This document shows positions 37,641 through 50,345 of a stretch of DNA of 64,000 bases, piece by piece. The notes under the pieces are model-generated. The model was not told the DNA's origin and ran no database searches. It worked only from the letters and a program-made list of their open reading frames with translations. Position numbers and translations under genes: made by a program. The stretch covers positions 14,624,392-14,688,391 of the forward strand of contig JBBMNZ010000003.1 of NCBI GenBank assembly GCA_037954325.1. Direction: 5' to 3'. Source of the DNA: Fistularia commersonii (Eukaryota > Chordata > Actinopteri > Syngnathiformes > Fistulariidae). Each line of letters begins with the position of its first letter. Position 1 is the stretch's first letter.

Positions 37641-38199
37641 TTTTCACTCATAGGTAACCATGGTTGTTTACGTCGCAATGCTATCTGGGTAGTGACTTGA
37701 TGGGGTTACATTGGTCTCGTCCCCATTCATTTTACCCGACGATACGAAAACAAGTCATCTGTGCAACCCCCCAAGGAGGATAACGCTGAAGACAGAAGTC
37801 AAAATAAGCTTCAAGTTGAAGACTAACAAAGAAGAACCAAGAGTCTGCCAAAGTCGCTGGTGCTTGTGCCGGGGCAGCAACTGCATTGCTATGCCAAAAA
37901 AGAACGAGCAAAGGTTGGACGGAATTCAAATTTTTGTCAATGGCTGTACACTGTAGCATTATGAACTGCTGTGTTGACTGACCAGGTGACTCCGTGATTG
38001 TGCCAATGCCTGGTCTTTCATCATCGGATGCTACTCCTGCAGTGGCAGGCTGTTGACATCCTTATAGGAGAACATCCAGCATCTCTTGCTTGTGACATTT
38101 CTTCGAGAGGGCTTCACTTGATTCCAGAGGACCTTTTGTATGCCCGTGAAAGAAAACCGTAGGCGCAGAGTTTGCCTTTAGTGTCTGTTTAAAACTAGC

Positions 38200-38480
38200 A
38201 GCACCCGTGAGCGCTTTCAGCCGCTTAGCTCTGCTAAACGTAATCAAACGCATCCGGAAAGAACCGGCAAGAACACAGCTGTGGGTCCTTAGGAAGTTGT
38301 GTACATTCACAAGCAATTTCCCATTCTTTTCTTTTCGTCTTGTCCCTTGGAAAGCTGTGTAGAAGAACATCACTCCCTTTGTTTCCTTTGCTTTGGACTG
38401 AAATTTACTCCCAAAATCAGCAAAATGTAGCATTATTACCGTATACATCGTACTGTACCAAGTGAATCTTAACAGAATGG
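38200..38480 (-). pseudogene. Decayed THAP-domain-like reading frame
   Basis: In one minus-strand frame (around 38380-38240) the translation reads LLHSFPRDKTKRKEWEIAC, then TQLPKDPQLCSCRFFPDAFDYV, followed by stops. The pattern HxFPxDxxxRxxW, then LCSxxFxxDxF, is that of a THAP zinc finger. Upstream, YDVYGNNA sits where a THAP domain has its first CxxxGCNN-like motif, but the cysteines are lost or out of frame. The 168-residue open frame annotated by length (38062-38568) is in a different frame. THAP domains occur in host genes and in P-element-like transposons; the isolated position and decay favour a transposon remnant. I am only moderately sure. Confidence 0.45.
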
Positions 38481-38569
38481 AACCGGTTTGCATCATCAAC
38501 CCAGCATGCATTGTGCCAGTAAAACAATGGCTGCAGCCATAGGTTGAAATATGCATTGTAAATTGCAAT

Positions 38570-39522
38570 TTTTAAATAAATAACTCTTTGTGCTTTTGTA
38601 ACACTACAGTCTAGTAAGAGATGAACATTAAAGCATATTTAAGAAACCCCCCTGGGAGGGGCTCCCTTTAAAATGAAAACTAACAATATTTGATGCAATA
38701 ATTAGAGTTTCATGACAGTTGTAAGTTAGTATTTTAGTCCCCAAACAATCTGTTTAATCTGTTCTCAGAACTGTCTGACTGAAGTTGTAACATTTGCAGA
38801 AAGAGAGTTCATGCAAATACACAACTCAACACCTGTCAAAGCTTCGAGATACTCCATTGTCCAGCAATGGACTTCGAGATAGTCCATTGCTGGAAAGGAG
38901 ACAAGGTTTATATAGTCACTTTTATTCCAGCTCAAGTAAAAGCTATCAGTCCAAGCCAGTGGGGAGGGGGGCAGTATAATGTGAAAGAAAAGTTTAACCT
39001 TTGACCTTCAATCCCATCCCGTTGCTGAATGTCTGTTCAGTGTTGTGACTGAATTCGGATCCAAAGTATTGTTGCACGTCCTCTATGTGCAATTACAGTA
39101 GGACAGTCATTTTTGGGGCAAGGTCTGTGGTCTTTATGTCTGTGCATGTGTCACTGTGCGTGCATGCGTGCGTGCATGTGTGTATGTGTGAGTGTAAAGA
39201 GTAAGGTTAGTGTAAGTATAAATAAGAAACCTTGAAACATTGTACAAGGAGACTATGGCTCGGAGCCAGGTAATATGTATTTGTATAGTGAGTTATTACC
39301 GTGTGCATACACATCTGTGTGTGTGCGCACGCATGCCTGCATAACAATGACTCTCCCTGTTAAGAATGTAAACGCATCGCGGTAAGGTGTGTTTACACCC
39401 ACGTTCAGGTGCCCAGCCCACCCCAGGTAACACTTGAAGTGTTTACAGATACACACACAAACACACATGCACCCTGTCATTCACGGTTATGAACATTATG
39501 TGAAGAATGTGTGAGTGTGTTT

Positions 39523-39559
<37 letters not shown>

Positions 39560-39913
39560 TGGGGAGGGTCTTTATATTAATGTTTTGGCGTTTATGAGTA
39601 CAGTTTGGACTGAATACCCACATTATTATCTGTCTGGAACAGATCCAGGCTGATCCAGATCTGGTCCAAACCAGACTTATTTATCTCAATCCTGTCTTTT
39701 TCAGATTGTTCGAAATCAATCTATTCTAATCCTGGAAGATAAATTTAGATTTAACAGGTCATTATTAACTGTGATGAGCCCAATACATTGATCAAATCTG
39801 ATGGTTCCAGAATGGCCCAGACTGATCTCACTCATCATAAAAAAAACCATTGTATCATGCCATTATAAGAATATGAAATATTTTCAAAGAATAAATGCAT
39901 TTTTCAAGTTGTT

Positions 39914-39944
<31 letters not shown>

Positions 39945-42900
39945 GCTGAGGGACATTTGCATTTCAGCAGAATCAACAGATATATCACAGTTTCCATTTT
40001 GAAAAGAGCTAAGCTATGATTTGCAGGGAATTAACAATAAATATGGATGTAATTCCTCAGTGGTTGCAAAAAAAACCACCAAGTTATCATGAAAAGTGAT
40101 TCCTTTTAAAATGACAAGATAACTACTTTTTTTGTGCATAAGATAAATGCGTTTGACTGTCAGATTCATTTTGTCAAGAGCAAGAATTTAAACAAGAGGG
40201 ATTTTAGACTTCTCTGTCAACACAGTAAAGGAGGGAAAGATGTTAATCATTAGTGAACCTCATCTGCGTGGGAGGATGTAAACCAAAACACTTGATGGTA
40301 TAAAGACAATGTGCTGAGAAGCTGATCTGTAATCCCTAAATAAACCTGCTTCAGACATGTTTAATCTGGCGTCCTATTCTCCACCATGACGCTTGCAAAA
40401 CAAATCTGAGTGCAGTGAGGCGGCGTCCTGCTGCAGGTATCAGTGTGTGTTACTGTAAACACTCGGTGGGAGGAAGGTGTTGGTGATAAGTTTACAACAC
40501 GTCCCGTCACGTTCTGTGCAGTTGTGTGTTTGTGGGTGTGTGTGTGTGTGTGTGTGTGTGTGACAGCAGAATGGCACGCAGCCAGGACGACTCAGCAGAG
40601 CAGCCAAAAACACTTTACAATGCTCACAGAAACATTCCAGCTCTCAAACCTCCCTATCAGAGTCATCCAGTTCAACAGCAACCTCATGTTTGTATTAGCT
40701 TAGCATCTTTAGCACCGGAAGGAGCCCAGACAACAAGACAGTGAATGAGCTGTCCTTGCTTTCAGTTTTTTTTAAGTCTGAACACATCAAGAAAGCCTGA
40801 ACTAGTATGGTAAGAAAAGAGTAAAAGTGACATTTAAATTGAAGAAAATAAAAACTGACAAAAAAATTACAAGCTTACTAGAAAAGTTCAACCTTGATTT
40901 GTATGAAAAATTGAAAACAATAGAATAAGAGTAAGTATTTACCTTAACATAGCTTTATCAGGAAGCTCCTCAAAATTGTTTGGAGGAAAGGATCCTAAAA
41001 AGGGGAATGCAATACCTCAACATTTGGAACAAATAAAATTCTTCAATGAAAAAGTTGAGAGAAATGACCTGAACCCTTGCCTCCATAGCATCATCCTCAC
41101 AAGCATTATCAACTTGTGAAATATAGTTTTTAAAAAACGACCAAAAAAAAAAAAATTGAAATGAGTAAGTGTGAAAATATGCCAGGAAGAATTTGACTAG
41201 AATTTATCAAAGTAATACCTCTGAAAATCTGAAAAGAAAAAAATCCTTCAATTAACACGCAACTCAAAGTGAGGTCAAATGTAACGACTTTCCGTGCTGC
41301 CCAGGATGCACTCCGGAGATTCATTTGCACTGATCAAAAACAAAAAGGACAGTAGGAGTTCTTTTTAAGCCCCTGGTGGTCAGAGGTCACTGGCTGCATT
41401 AATTTATATGTTCCTTTTAAATGGCCAAATATTGCTAACAGGGAGGTGAACCCAGTAATCGGGGAGATAATTTCCCAAAGGTCATTTGTTTTCCCTCTTC
41501 TGTTCACTGACTTGAAACCGTCCAGATGCTGTTGGTCTTCCCCACTTGGAGACTGCAAGAGTTTATTCCCTCGTGCTTGTCAAACAAGAGGCTGCTCGCG
41601 GGTCATCTTCATCCAGCGATGTTTATGCAGGAGAAGAATACTCGTCGGGGATGATCCGCCTCAGACAGGGAGCGTGTTTGGTCTGCACGGTCAGGAGGTC
41701 AGCGACCTCACATAGGAGGTCAGCGCAATAACAGTGATGTCAAGCAGACAATGACAAGATACAAGGATGTAAGGTAATCATGACAAGAGATTAGGGGTTA
41801 ATAATGACATTTTTAAAAGACAACAGTATAATAAGGGCAGCGAGCAAAAGATGGCAGCAGGCTAAAATAGGCAATGAGACAATGAGGCCAAAGAGACCTT
41901 AAAAGGGCAATATAATCATGAAGGGGACAAGATGCTTAAGCTAACACATTGCAGTAATCAAGGTGTTAATGTAGACAATGGGATAATGAAAGCGACAAGA
42001 TAATGACAGCAACGTGATAATAACATCAATGAGACGATGACAAGGTGATGACACCGGTTCTTACATAATGACACTCACGGTATAATGGAACCAACACGAT
42101 AAAGAAGCGAAAGGAGATAAGGGGGGGCCAACGAGATCCCACTGCTCTTCGGCAGTTTCTCTTTCGTTCACCGCCGAAAAATCGGACTTTGAAATAAGCA
42201 GCGGTGACATTCGACCTTGAAAGGGAGACGCGGAGCAGTAAGTTTGTCAGCTCGGAGTTGTTGAAATGTCTTGTTGTTCCGTTGCCGCGCAACCCGGTGG
42301 CTCGTCTGACATGCGACTCGGGGGGGGGGGGATCAGTCTTAAGGAGGATCAGGCTGAATGAGGAACGCCTCGCCGGTCCAGACCGAGGGCGGGATCTTAA
42401 TCCACCAATTATCCCTCTGCCTCCAATTAGATTGTCTACACGCACACACACACGCACACAAAAACACACAGGTATGCTGCATTACTGTGGGGGCGGCAGC
42501 GTTTTTGTTGATCTTATTTATCTCCTCAGTCTGGTTTCATGTTTTTTCAGGCAACGGCTCATGACATCATCACAGTTTATACCTGTGCAGTGACGGAGAT
42601 GCGCCCAGTCACATGACAAGTCAGGAATCTTCCCCTCGGAGTTGAACCGTGAAACTGCAGTTTCTCAGCTTCCTGTTTCCTTCTACAAATCTTTATTTTA
42701 CTCAGCCCACTGGTGTTCCTAGCCACTCATTAATGCCTTATTTTCATTAACCTTATCTTTTTATTATCTTTTCCCTCATCATCGTCAAATCTTTTGTCCT
42801 TTCTTATCTCCTCTATTGTTTTCTCTCATTTATCACCTTGCATTCATAACCCCATTCTATCATATTTTTTGCTACTCATTGCCTTTTTTAACTCAGTATT

Positions 42901-43880
42901 AATTTTCTTTCTTCAGTATCAGTTTTCCAACTTTCCAACTTTCCAACTTCCAACTGAGACTCTTGCAAATTTCTCATGTGATTCACTTTACAATCATCTT
43001 CCTGTGACTGCCTTCATGACCTATGTATCCATCTAGTCGGCTTTCGTTTTGTACCTCCTTCTTCATTTCGCCATCTTTATTGACATCTGGTTGTCCTCTT
43101 CCCTTGCTGTTATCAAAGGGTTCTTCCTTCAGTGCCTGAATCCTGTCACTTTCTTCTCACCTTCTTTGGAAGATGTGTATTTTTGCGGCGGCTCCGTCGT
43201 GGTCCGTCGATGGAGAAGGTGTCTCCAGAACCTTCTGGATTAGAGGCTTCATCTCAGGAACATTCAGGTCTGATAGTAAAAACATAAACTTTAATTACAG
43301 CGTATTCTAACATTTCAGAAACATTCATCATTGGTTCTGTCTGTGTCTTGTGTACCGGAGGTGGGAAAACGTTCCCATCCATCAGCGGGACGAAGCAGAG
43401 CTGCAAAAACATGCCTCTTCCCTCCGGGGGCCGTGGCGCTGGTTGAAGCTGATGAGGCCCCCGGGGGCCACGCTCGCCATGCGGTGGACCACCAGTCAAG
43501 GCCCACGGCGCCGTGCTCTCACTAAACTCTCCCTGTGGCTTCACGGCTGAGGGGGGTTGGGGTGGGTAACAATATCAGAAATCCTGTGGTCGAGGGGAGA
43601 GCGCAAGGGGGGGCTGCAGGTCCGAGGGAGGCCCCGAACATCTTGTAGGAATAACAGAGGAGGCCTGGACAAGTGCCATGTTTGTGTTCTTTATTTTCCT
43701 GCTCGGTCCCCTGACTGTGGGGGGGGAGCGGAGCGGAGGAGTGGAGGGGGGGCACGGTGCTGCGATTGGCAGGGAGGGCAGAGGGGGTGAGCTTCGGTGG
43801 GGGTATGTCCTTTGGACATGGTGCAGCTTGGCAAGAGGACTAACCCCAGCAGGACCATATCAGCTACTCCATCACTTACT
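38570..43880. other. Intergenic stretch with microsatellites and a GC-rich block, no gene seen
   Basis: Contains a small hairpin/duplication at 38842-38894, TG repeats at 39518-39560 and 40532-40561, and a T12G22 run at 39912-39945. A CG-richer segment at 42120-42440 has homeodomain-like TTAATCC, CAATTA and CAATTAG sites near 42394-42430. A GC-rich block lies at 43340-43800. Open frames in these blocks change frame with every homopolymer and look non-coding. Confidence 0.5.
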
Positions 43881-44160
43881 AAACACAAGCTTGCTTTGTT
43901 GTGCTGCTTCATCCTCCCTCCTCCTCCTCCTGCTCTCTTGCTTTTTTTCCATTCACTCTCTTCCTCAGCTCCTCATCATACTTAACCACTTCTTCTTCTT
44001 CCTCCTTTCCTTTCTCCCTGTCCCCTTTCTTCTCCTCTTCCTCCACTCTCACCTCCTCTTGTTCTCCTCCTCACCCCCTTCTCCGCCTCCTCGACATTTT
44101 CCTCCTCCTCACTCGCCCCCCCCCTTCCTCCTTCCTCACCGTGTTTTCCTAACAATCTCC
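43880..44160. repeat. Polypyrimidine tract, C/T-rich
   Basis: About 280 bp almost entirely of C and T on the plus strand (CCTCCTCCTCC and TTCTTCTTCC motifs). It generates the long Leu/Ser/Pro-rich frame at 43678-44463, which I do not accept as a gene. A (TG)n follows at 44396-44424. Confidence 0.8.
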
Positions 44161-44394
44161 TCGCCAAGCAGAAACAATAGCAAATCTCTCCCCGGATTTA
44201 AACACGGCCATCAATCACAGAGCAGCAAGTTTAACTCTTCATTGCCTGAGAGGCAGCGATGTCTGAGTGGAAATACAGAGGCTAAGCCTGTGAGTCGTAG
44301 CGGGATGAATTATCACACACCATCAGAGCCAAGGAGCTGGACTCTCCCCAAATACTCTTTTAAAGCATTTCCTCATGGCTGCATCCCTTGGGGC

Positions 44395-44426
<32 letters not shown>

Positions 44427-44860
44427 CTGTTTATGTGTATGCTTGTGTGTTCAAACTTTATAGGATGAAGCAGATTGTTTATTAATCTATTTTCTATCAA
44501 ATTTATGTTTAACCTCTAGGGTCCTCAGAAGAAATGAACAGGTCACAAGGAGGTCATCCAGAAGAAGTGCTTGATTAAACTTTGCACACACGTGTGCTTA
44601 ATGCAGGTCACAGGTTGGAGGGGAAAATTTTAATGCTAGCAGTGATGTTTTTTTTCCTGAAGTATCTTCATCTGTCTAATATCTGTTGATCCTGGGGTTA
44701 AAGGTGATGTAAGGGAATCAAAGTTATCAGCGACCGATGACATAATTGGGAATCATTGCATGGAGTCAGGTGACCTGCTGACATGCTGAAGGACTTCAGC
44801 TCAGCCACCATGGTGCCCCCAAATTTCATATTTGTCTCCCAAACCTGCCAACGTCGAGCC

Positions 44861-45407
44861 CAGGGGTCGGGAACCTTTTTGACTGGAAGAGCCATAAAAG
44901 CCAAATTTTTCTGAATATATTTCATTAAGAGCTGTATAGTATTTTTTTCGTTTTATAAATTAAATATGTCTTGCGTTTCATCGATGCAATTTTATCGTAG
45001 CATGTTAGACATACCGCAGATCCAAATGCAAATTCCTCCGTCCACGCAGCCTGGAATGCACAGTAATCATCGTCTTTTTTTCTTTTCGCCATCTTTTCCG
45101 TTATGGGAGTTGACGCGGATAAACTAGTTGGCTATCTGATGAAATAAATTTTTTCACCTCCACAATGATCCGGACGTGCTCGGAAGCCAATGGCTCCCGA
45201 CCCGACAGACGGGTAACCCGTGAAATTTATCTTCAAAACTAATTTCTGTTTACTTTAAAATGACACAGTATTATGAAGAAATATCACAAGGATTTAAAAT
45301 CAGTTCCAAACTGATTTTTTCTTTTTCAACTCAAAGTTGTCTGGGAGCCATATGCCGTCACCGGAAGAGCCATATAAGGCTCGCGAACCATAGGTTCCCG
45401 ACTGCTG
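44861..45407. mobile_element. hAT-like non-autonomous element, about 547 bp
   Basis: The left end CAGGGGTCGGGAACCTTTTT and the right end TAGGTTCCCGACTGCTG are imperfect terminal inverted repeats of the hAT type (CAGxxGTCGGGAACCT). GAGCCATA motifs lie close to both ends. There is no transposase frame. The expected 8-bp target duplication is not evident (GTCGAGCC on the left, GCCAATGA on the right), so the copy is old or one edge is misjudged. Confidence 0.7.
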
Positions 45408-45445
45408 GCCAATGACAGCTATATCCTACCATTTCCCTTATTTTG

Positions 45446-45505
45446 TTTTTACATTACATTACATTACATTGCATTTGGCATTTTATCCAAAGCGACTTAC
45501 AATAG
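45446..45505 (-). mobile_element. LINE/SINE 3' tail with (TGTAA)n, reverse
   Basis: Reversed, it reads TTGTAAGTCGCTTTGGATAA then AATGCCAAATGCAATGTAATG. This is the same tail family as at 7425 and 57984, with AAAGCGTCTGC changed to AATGCC. Confidence 0.7.
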
Positions 45506-45626
45506 AGGACATAGGGACTGCAAATACACTTGCAAATACACGATACACAGGAAATATACAGAATAGTAAGCTTGGGTTAGTGTTTTTTTTTTTTTTTGTT
45601 TTTTTTTTGGGACAGAGACACACAAA

Positions 45627-45627
<1 letters not shown>

Positions 45628-45668
<41 letters not shown>
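45628..45668. repeat. (CA)n microsatellite
   Basis: About 19 CA units, preceded by T-rich runs at 45580-45608. Confidence 0.97.
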
Positions 45669-45671
<3 letters not shown>

Positions 45672-48600
45672 TAGCCTAGCAACCTAGCTAGTTTTTCCAG
45701 CAACAAGGTGAAGTGACACAGTGATTTCACTTTAAACATTGATGTCACGTTTTGTTTCATGAACACATAAAAATAAACTCTTCCTCGTGAATGGTTTTGC
45801 CCAAACTTGTGTCAATGATTTTATCTTATTCTGATTTCCTTCTGAACTTTAGCTTTGACCCCGACCCCACCCCCAACCGACCCCACTGTGTGGTCATTAG
45901 GCCCCGCCCAGGTCAGCGGGTCGCAGTGGCTGGACTCTGCCCCGCAGCCCCCTATCGGGACAAGCAAACAGACACTCCTCGCCAATGACTCGCTCTGATG
46001 TCAGGACTTTAACCCCGCAGGGGCTTAAAAAGAGCCCCCTCCCTGTGTCAACTCAACATGTAAACTCTGGTCATCACACACACACACACAAACACACTTA
46101 CTGACACACACGCGTCAGATCTCAGACTCTGGAAAGAACCTGAATTTATGGAGTAAAATAAATGCTAAATTATGTTTATCGAATGTGTGAAAGATGCCAA
46201 AAGAATGAATATACAAGTACACATGTTACATTTGCTTGTGCCTGAATTGCTGAATTTAAACTTACATCAAAGTTAAAAGCTATCTTTAATTCATTTGACA
46301 GTTGTTTGTGTTTAAAAATTAGGACAGGGATCAAATATTTAGATATTTTTCTATTTAGCCATTTCCTCATTTTCTGGAAAGTTTTGAGTGAGTAGTTCTT
46401 TAAACTCAAATGTAAATGGGGAGCTTGCAGAGAACATCTGGAAGTTACTTGACGCGTCACATCACAATTTCCTAAATTTTGAAAAGCAACAAATAAATTT
46501 AAATACAAATTGTAATTAGTATCTACACAAACAAAAAGTATTGAGTTACTTCATAAATATATTACATAGAGTACATGTGCCATGGTTACAAACAACAAAT
46601 GACTTTCACTTTTATGGGACAAGGACTAATCTCTCCTGATTTATACAACATTCCAAAAAAAATAAAAGAAAAGAAAAAATAAATAAAAATAAAATAAAAT
46701 AAAATAAAATAAAATAAATAAAATAAAATAAAATAAAATAAAATAAAATAAAACATATTCACTGAAAAATAGTTTAAAATCAATTAACCACGACAGAAAA
46801 GGTGGAAGAGTAGAACAACTTGGTTTGTCGATTTTTATTCCTGGAAAGTGACTCCTGTTTTCAGTTTAGTGGATTTAAGCTCATGTTCTTATGAAATATT
46901 CAGTGTCGTGAGGCAGGGGGCTCCGAGTGTGGTCACTGGGTAGGGATCAAACTGTGCTCAAGCCAACATGTGACTCAGAGACCCCACGTCCCGTCACTCT
47001 CTGACAGCGACTCCATCCTTCACAGTTCACCCTCTTCTTCTTCTGTGGTTTTGGACCGACCGCTCAACGTCAGACTCCGTCACACATAATGGCATAAAAC
47101 GAGAGCGAGCAGCAACAAAAACCAACGTCTGTTTCTATTCCCGCTGGCAGGGTATGAAATGACAAATGATGCTCCGACATGTCGAAACTTCAACTTTTAA
47201 GTCTTTGCTGGAACCAAAGGTGTTTCATTTCTTCTGCATCAGAAAAGAAGAGTCTTTCTTCTCAAGTGTTGACACCTCGTTTCACCAACAACCTCACAAA
47301 CCACACTGTTAGCTCAGTAAGAACGCTTCAAGCTTAGCTCGGAGGCTAATATGAGGAACCCATAAACTACCTACTCTGTATCTCTGACTTCTAGCGGGTT
47401 ATTTGTAAAAGATCCCATAATTTCAAATATATTTGAATGTGAAGTGTTTTGGGAGGGTTTTTCAATTATAGGCAATTTCTGCAAGATTTTACAGAAAATC
47501 AAGGGAATTCAGTTAGTTAGTTGTATAAGACTACTTAACAAAGCTGATACTTGTTTTTCTTAGTGTTATTGTTACCATATAATGGGTGAGAAAAATCTAC
47601 TCAACTACACCTATGAACACAAATGACTGACTTAAAAATTCTGTAAAGACTTGAATTACAGTCAGAGAATTATCTAAAGACGCCCCCTTTTATGTGTCTC
47701 GTGACCCCTGCCCGAAGAGCCCCTGCATCAGATAATATCAGGTCAGCAAATCACCAAAAGCAGACTGAAAGTATTAATCAAGTGTAAAGGAGTAACTTTG
47801 TCTTGGCGATGAATTAAGCAGGATTGATTGAGAAAATTTATATATAAGTGAAGTTTCGTTTTTATTTTTTCTCCAAAAACATCTCGTTCCGAAAGGTGTC
47901 GATGATTTTGAGGTCAAAGGTCGAGCGTCTCTCACGTCATAATAAATCAGATGAGGTTCCTTCAGCCAAACACAACACACATTTGATGCAGAGGAATCCG
48001 ACCAGTGTATTAATATCGCCGTATCTCCGTGCCAACTTGGCGTCATGCTGGCGTGGGGGGGGGCAGCTCTCAGCAGCCTGCTGGCAAGGGGCTGCTGGCA
48101 GGGGGGCCAAGTGCTGTGGTCCAAACTTTACTGTAAACACTGATAAGATAAAAACCCCTGAGGAAAATTCCTCTCTTTCATTTCTCAGGCAGTTTAACTT
48201 GCACACAGTCTCTCCGCTGTTAACCATGAACGTGAAACATGGCTGCCAGTCTCACTGAGGGTGACCTCTGACCCCTGGCCAAGGGATGAGTATGGGGGGT
48301 GGGCGAGTTGGATTTAGGGGCATTCACCCAAGAAGAGGAAGACATTTTTCTTGTTTTCCTGGTACTAGCAGAACCACAGGTCTGTGTTTGTACGAGATTT
48401 TGATCTATCAACTAAATTTCAACCTGCTGGTGGATGCTGAGAAAAAGGAAAGTTGACTTTTGTTAAAGTGAGTAAAGACAATAAATGGGACTGACTTATT
48501 CAACTTAAAATTCTCATGATTGGAACCAAGGACTGCATAAAGTTTCTCATATCTCAGTTTGCAGTTGTGATCTTTTTAAGTATTTATTGTCAAGATGGTC

Positions 48601-49960
48601 TTGTCAGTGATATTGGATCAAACATGATGGTAAACCCTCATAAACAACATAAACAAGAAAGAAAAAAACATGTGAAGCTACAATGTATGAAAATATCGCT
48701 TAAATAAAATCGCTTATCACAAAAAAGTGACCTAAAATTTAAACAAATATAGAAAAATCAGAGGGGAGACTGAACTTAGCACCTAAACCAAGTGGTTATT
48801 TGAAATTGTGCAAAAAAATGATGTTAAAATCCATAAACATAATAAAATATGAGGGCTATAAATCCACAAAATATAGACAAGACTTGCTGCAAGAAATTAG
48901 TCATTAGCAAGAGGGACAGTTCTGAGGAAATAATAACTATGAAGATAAATTAGAATAAAATCAGAAAATGAAAAGTTGTTCATTTCAAGCACCAGAGTGA
49001 AACGTTATGAGTCTGCAAGCGTTTTTCCACCAGAGCAATCTTTGTGTTGGACTGGATGAAAAGAGCCAGTTAATTTTTAAACCCAAGTCAATACAAAAAG
49101 TGGATGGTCAAACAGACACACACACTAAGACACGCACAGGTCCACAAACACACACTCAGAAACACACAGGACGCACATGATGCAAAGTGAAGTTCTTTAT
49201 TCCTCACATTCTGTCCAGAATCAGAGTTAATTGATTCAATGGAGATTTTATTTACTCTGAAAGTGATCAGGAGGAACAAATACTCTTATCTCACACCGAC
49301 CTTTGACCTTCAGGGCCTCCACAGCTGGGATCTGACAAGTAGATCTATTTCAAATTCAACCATTTTTCTATTCAAAACACAGGCTGGAGCGAGGATTTAA
49401 AAAAAAAGGCTCTGGCATTTTTGCACTGGATGAACCTCTTGCGACCAACTCAGCGCCAGCCAGTGATTCATCCTCCCAGTGCTCCCCCTCAAATCTTCGA
49501 CAATGTTTCTCCGAACAGACTGATATCGTGCAAGTGTTCTTCATTTTTCATTCCTTAAAACCTTCAAAACCTGCCCTTTTCAGCAAAGTGAATGTGATAT
49601 AGACCTTCAGTATCTAAAAACACAACTGTTTTACACTGAAACATTCAACTGTAGTAAAATGAAGAAAAATAAATACATTTGTGAGTGTGTGTCGGTGTGT
49701 GTGTGTGTTTGTGTATGTGTGTGGGAGGGGGTCTCAATGATATAATGATATAATCAGGCAGCTCCAGAATTGTGAGATTCCCAGATAAGGAGACAATATA
49801 CTGCACTGCCAAAAAAAATAACTCAATGCAAGTAACGGACAAATTGTATTTTTCAAATTCAAATGCATGCATGTCTATGTTTAATATCACACATAAACAT
49901 GGAGGGAGTTTGAGCTGAAAGTCGTCAGCTGCAGACACAAGAAAGTTACATCTAATAAGA
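45669..49960. other. Intergenic stretch, no gene seen
   Basis: Holds a short (CA)n at 46074-46092 and an (AAAAT)n array at 46660-46755. A moderately GC-rich unique block lies at 46890-47130, and TG-rich text at 49680-49725. No exon, tRNA or other RNA gene could be supported. Confidence 0.5.
46660..46755. repeat. (AAAAT)n microsatellite
   Basis: About 14 AAAAT pentamers with AAAT interruptions. Minus-strand frames across it are translated repeat. Confidence 0.96.
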
Positions 49961-49964
49961 TGTC

Positions 49965-50345
49965 ATGGATTTGTTGCCAAGCTCCTCTTCCATGGAACCA
50001 TCTTCCACAGAACCCTGTCTTTGTTCAAGGCTAGGCTTAAAATCTTGCTCTTTGAGAAATGTTAAAATTAGTGCTAGGCTAGTCCTGTTATGCTGCTATA
50101 AGCGTACTTTGCTGAGGGATATCCCATCATGCACCTCTCATTCCTCCGTCTCTTTCAATCCTGTCTGCACTCACGCCCCTTCATCAATGCAGGAAACTAA
50201 CCTCTTGTCTTTTCCAGAGTCCTTGGGCTCGCTCATTTCACAAGTTCCCTGGGGACACGGCTTAGTTTACTGCTGTGGTCCTGCCAGGCGTCCACCATTG
50301 TTACTTCTAAAAATGAATATTAAAGCTATTATTGTATCATTTAAC
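49965..50345 (+). mobile_element. LINE 3' end (C-terminal RT tail and 3' UTR)
   Basis: AAGCTCCTCTTCCATGGAAC, GTTCAAGGCTAGGCTTAAAA, TGCTGCTATAAGCG, ATCCCATCATGCACC and TTACTGCTGTGGTCCTGCCA follow in the order of a very common fish LINE 3' segment, whose ORF ends with a ...FKxRLKxLLF-like stretch (LFKARLKILLFEKC here, in one frame). No poly(A) or duplication was identified. Confidence 0.6.

Noticed and set aside
37711..37956. 81-residue plus-strand frame with a Cys-containing segment
   Set aside because: No zinc-finger spacing or known domain. It lies near the THAP-like remnant but on the other strand.
43678..44463. 261-residue plus-strand open frame
   Set aside because: Most of it is a translated polypyrimidine tract (Ser/Leu/Pro) and a TG repeat. 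No domain, no splice or promoter logic.
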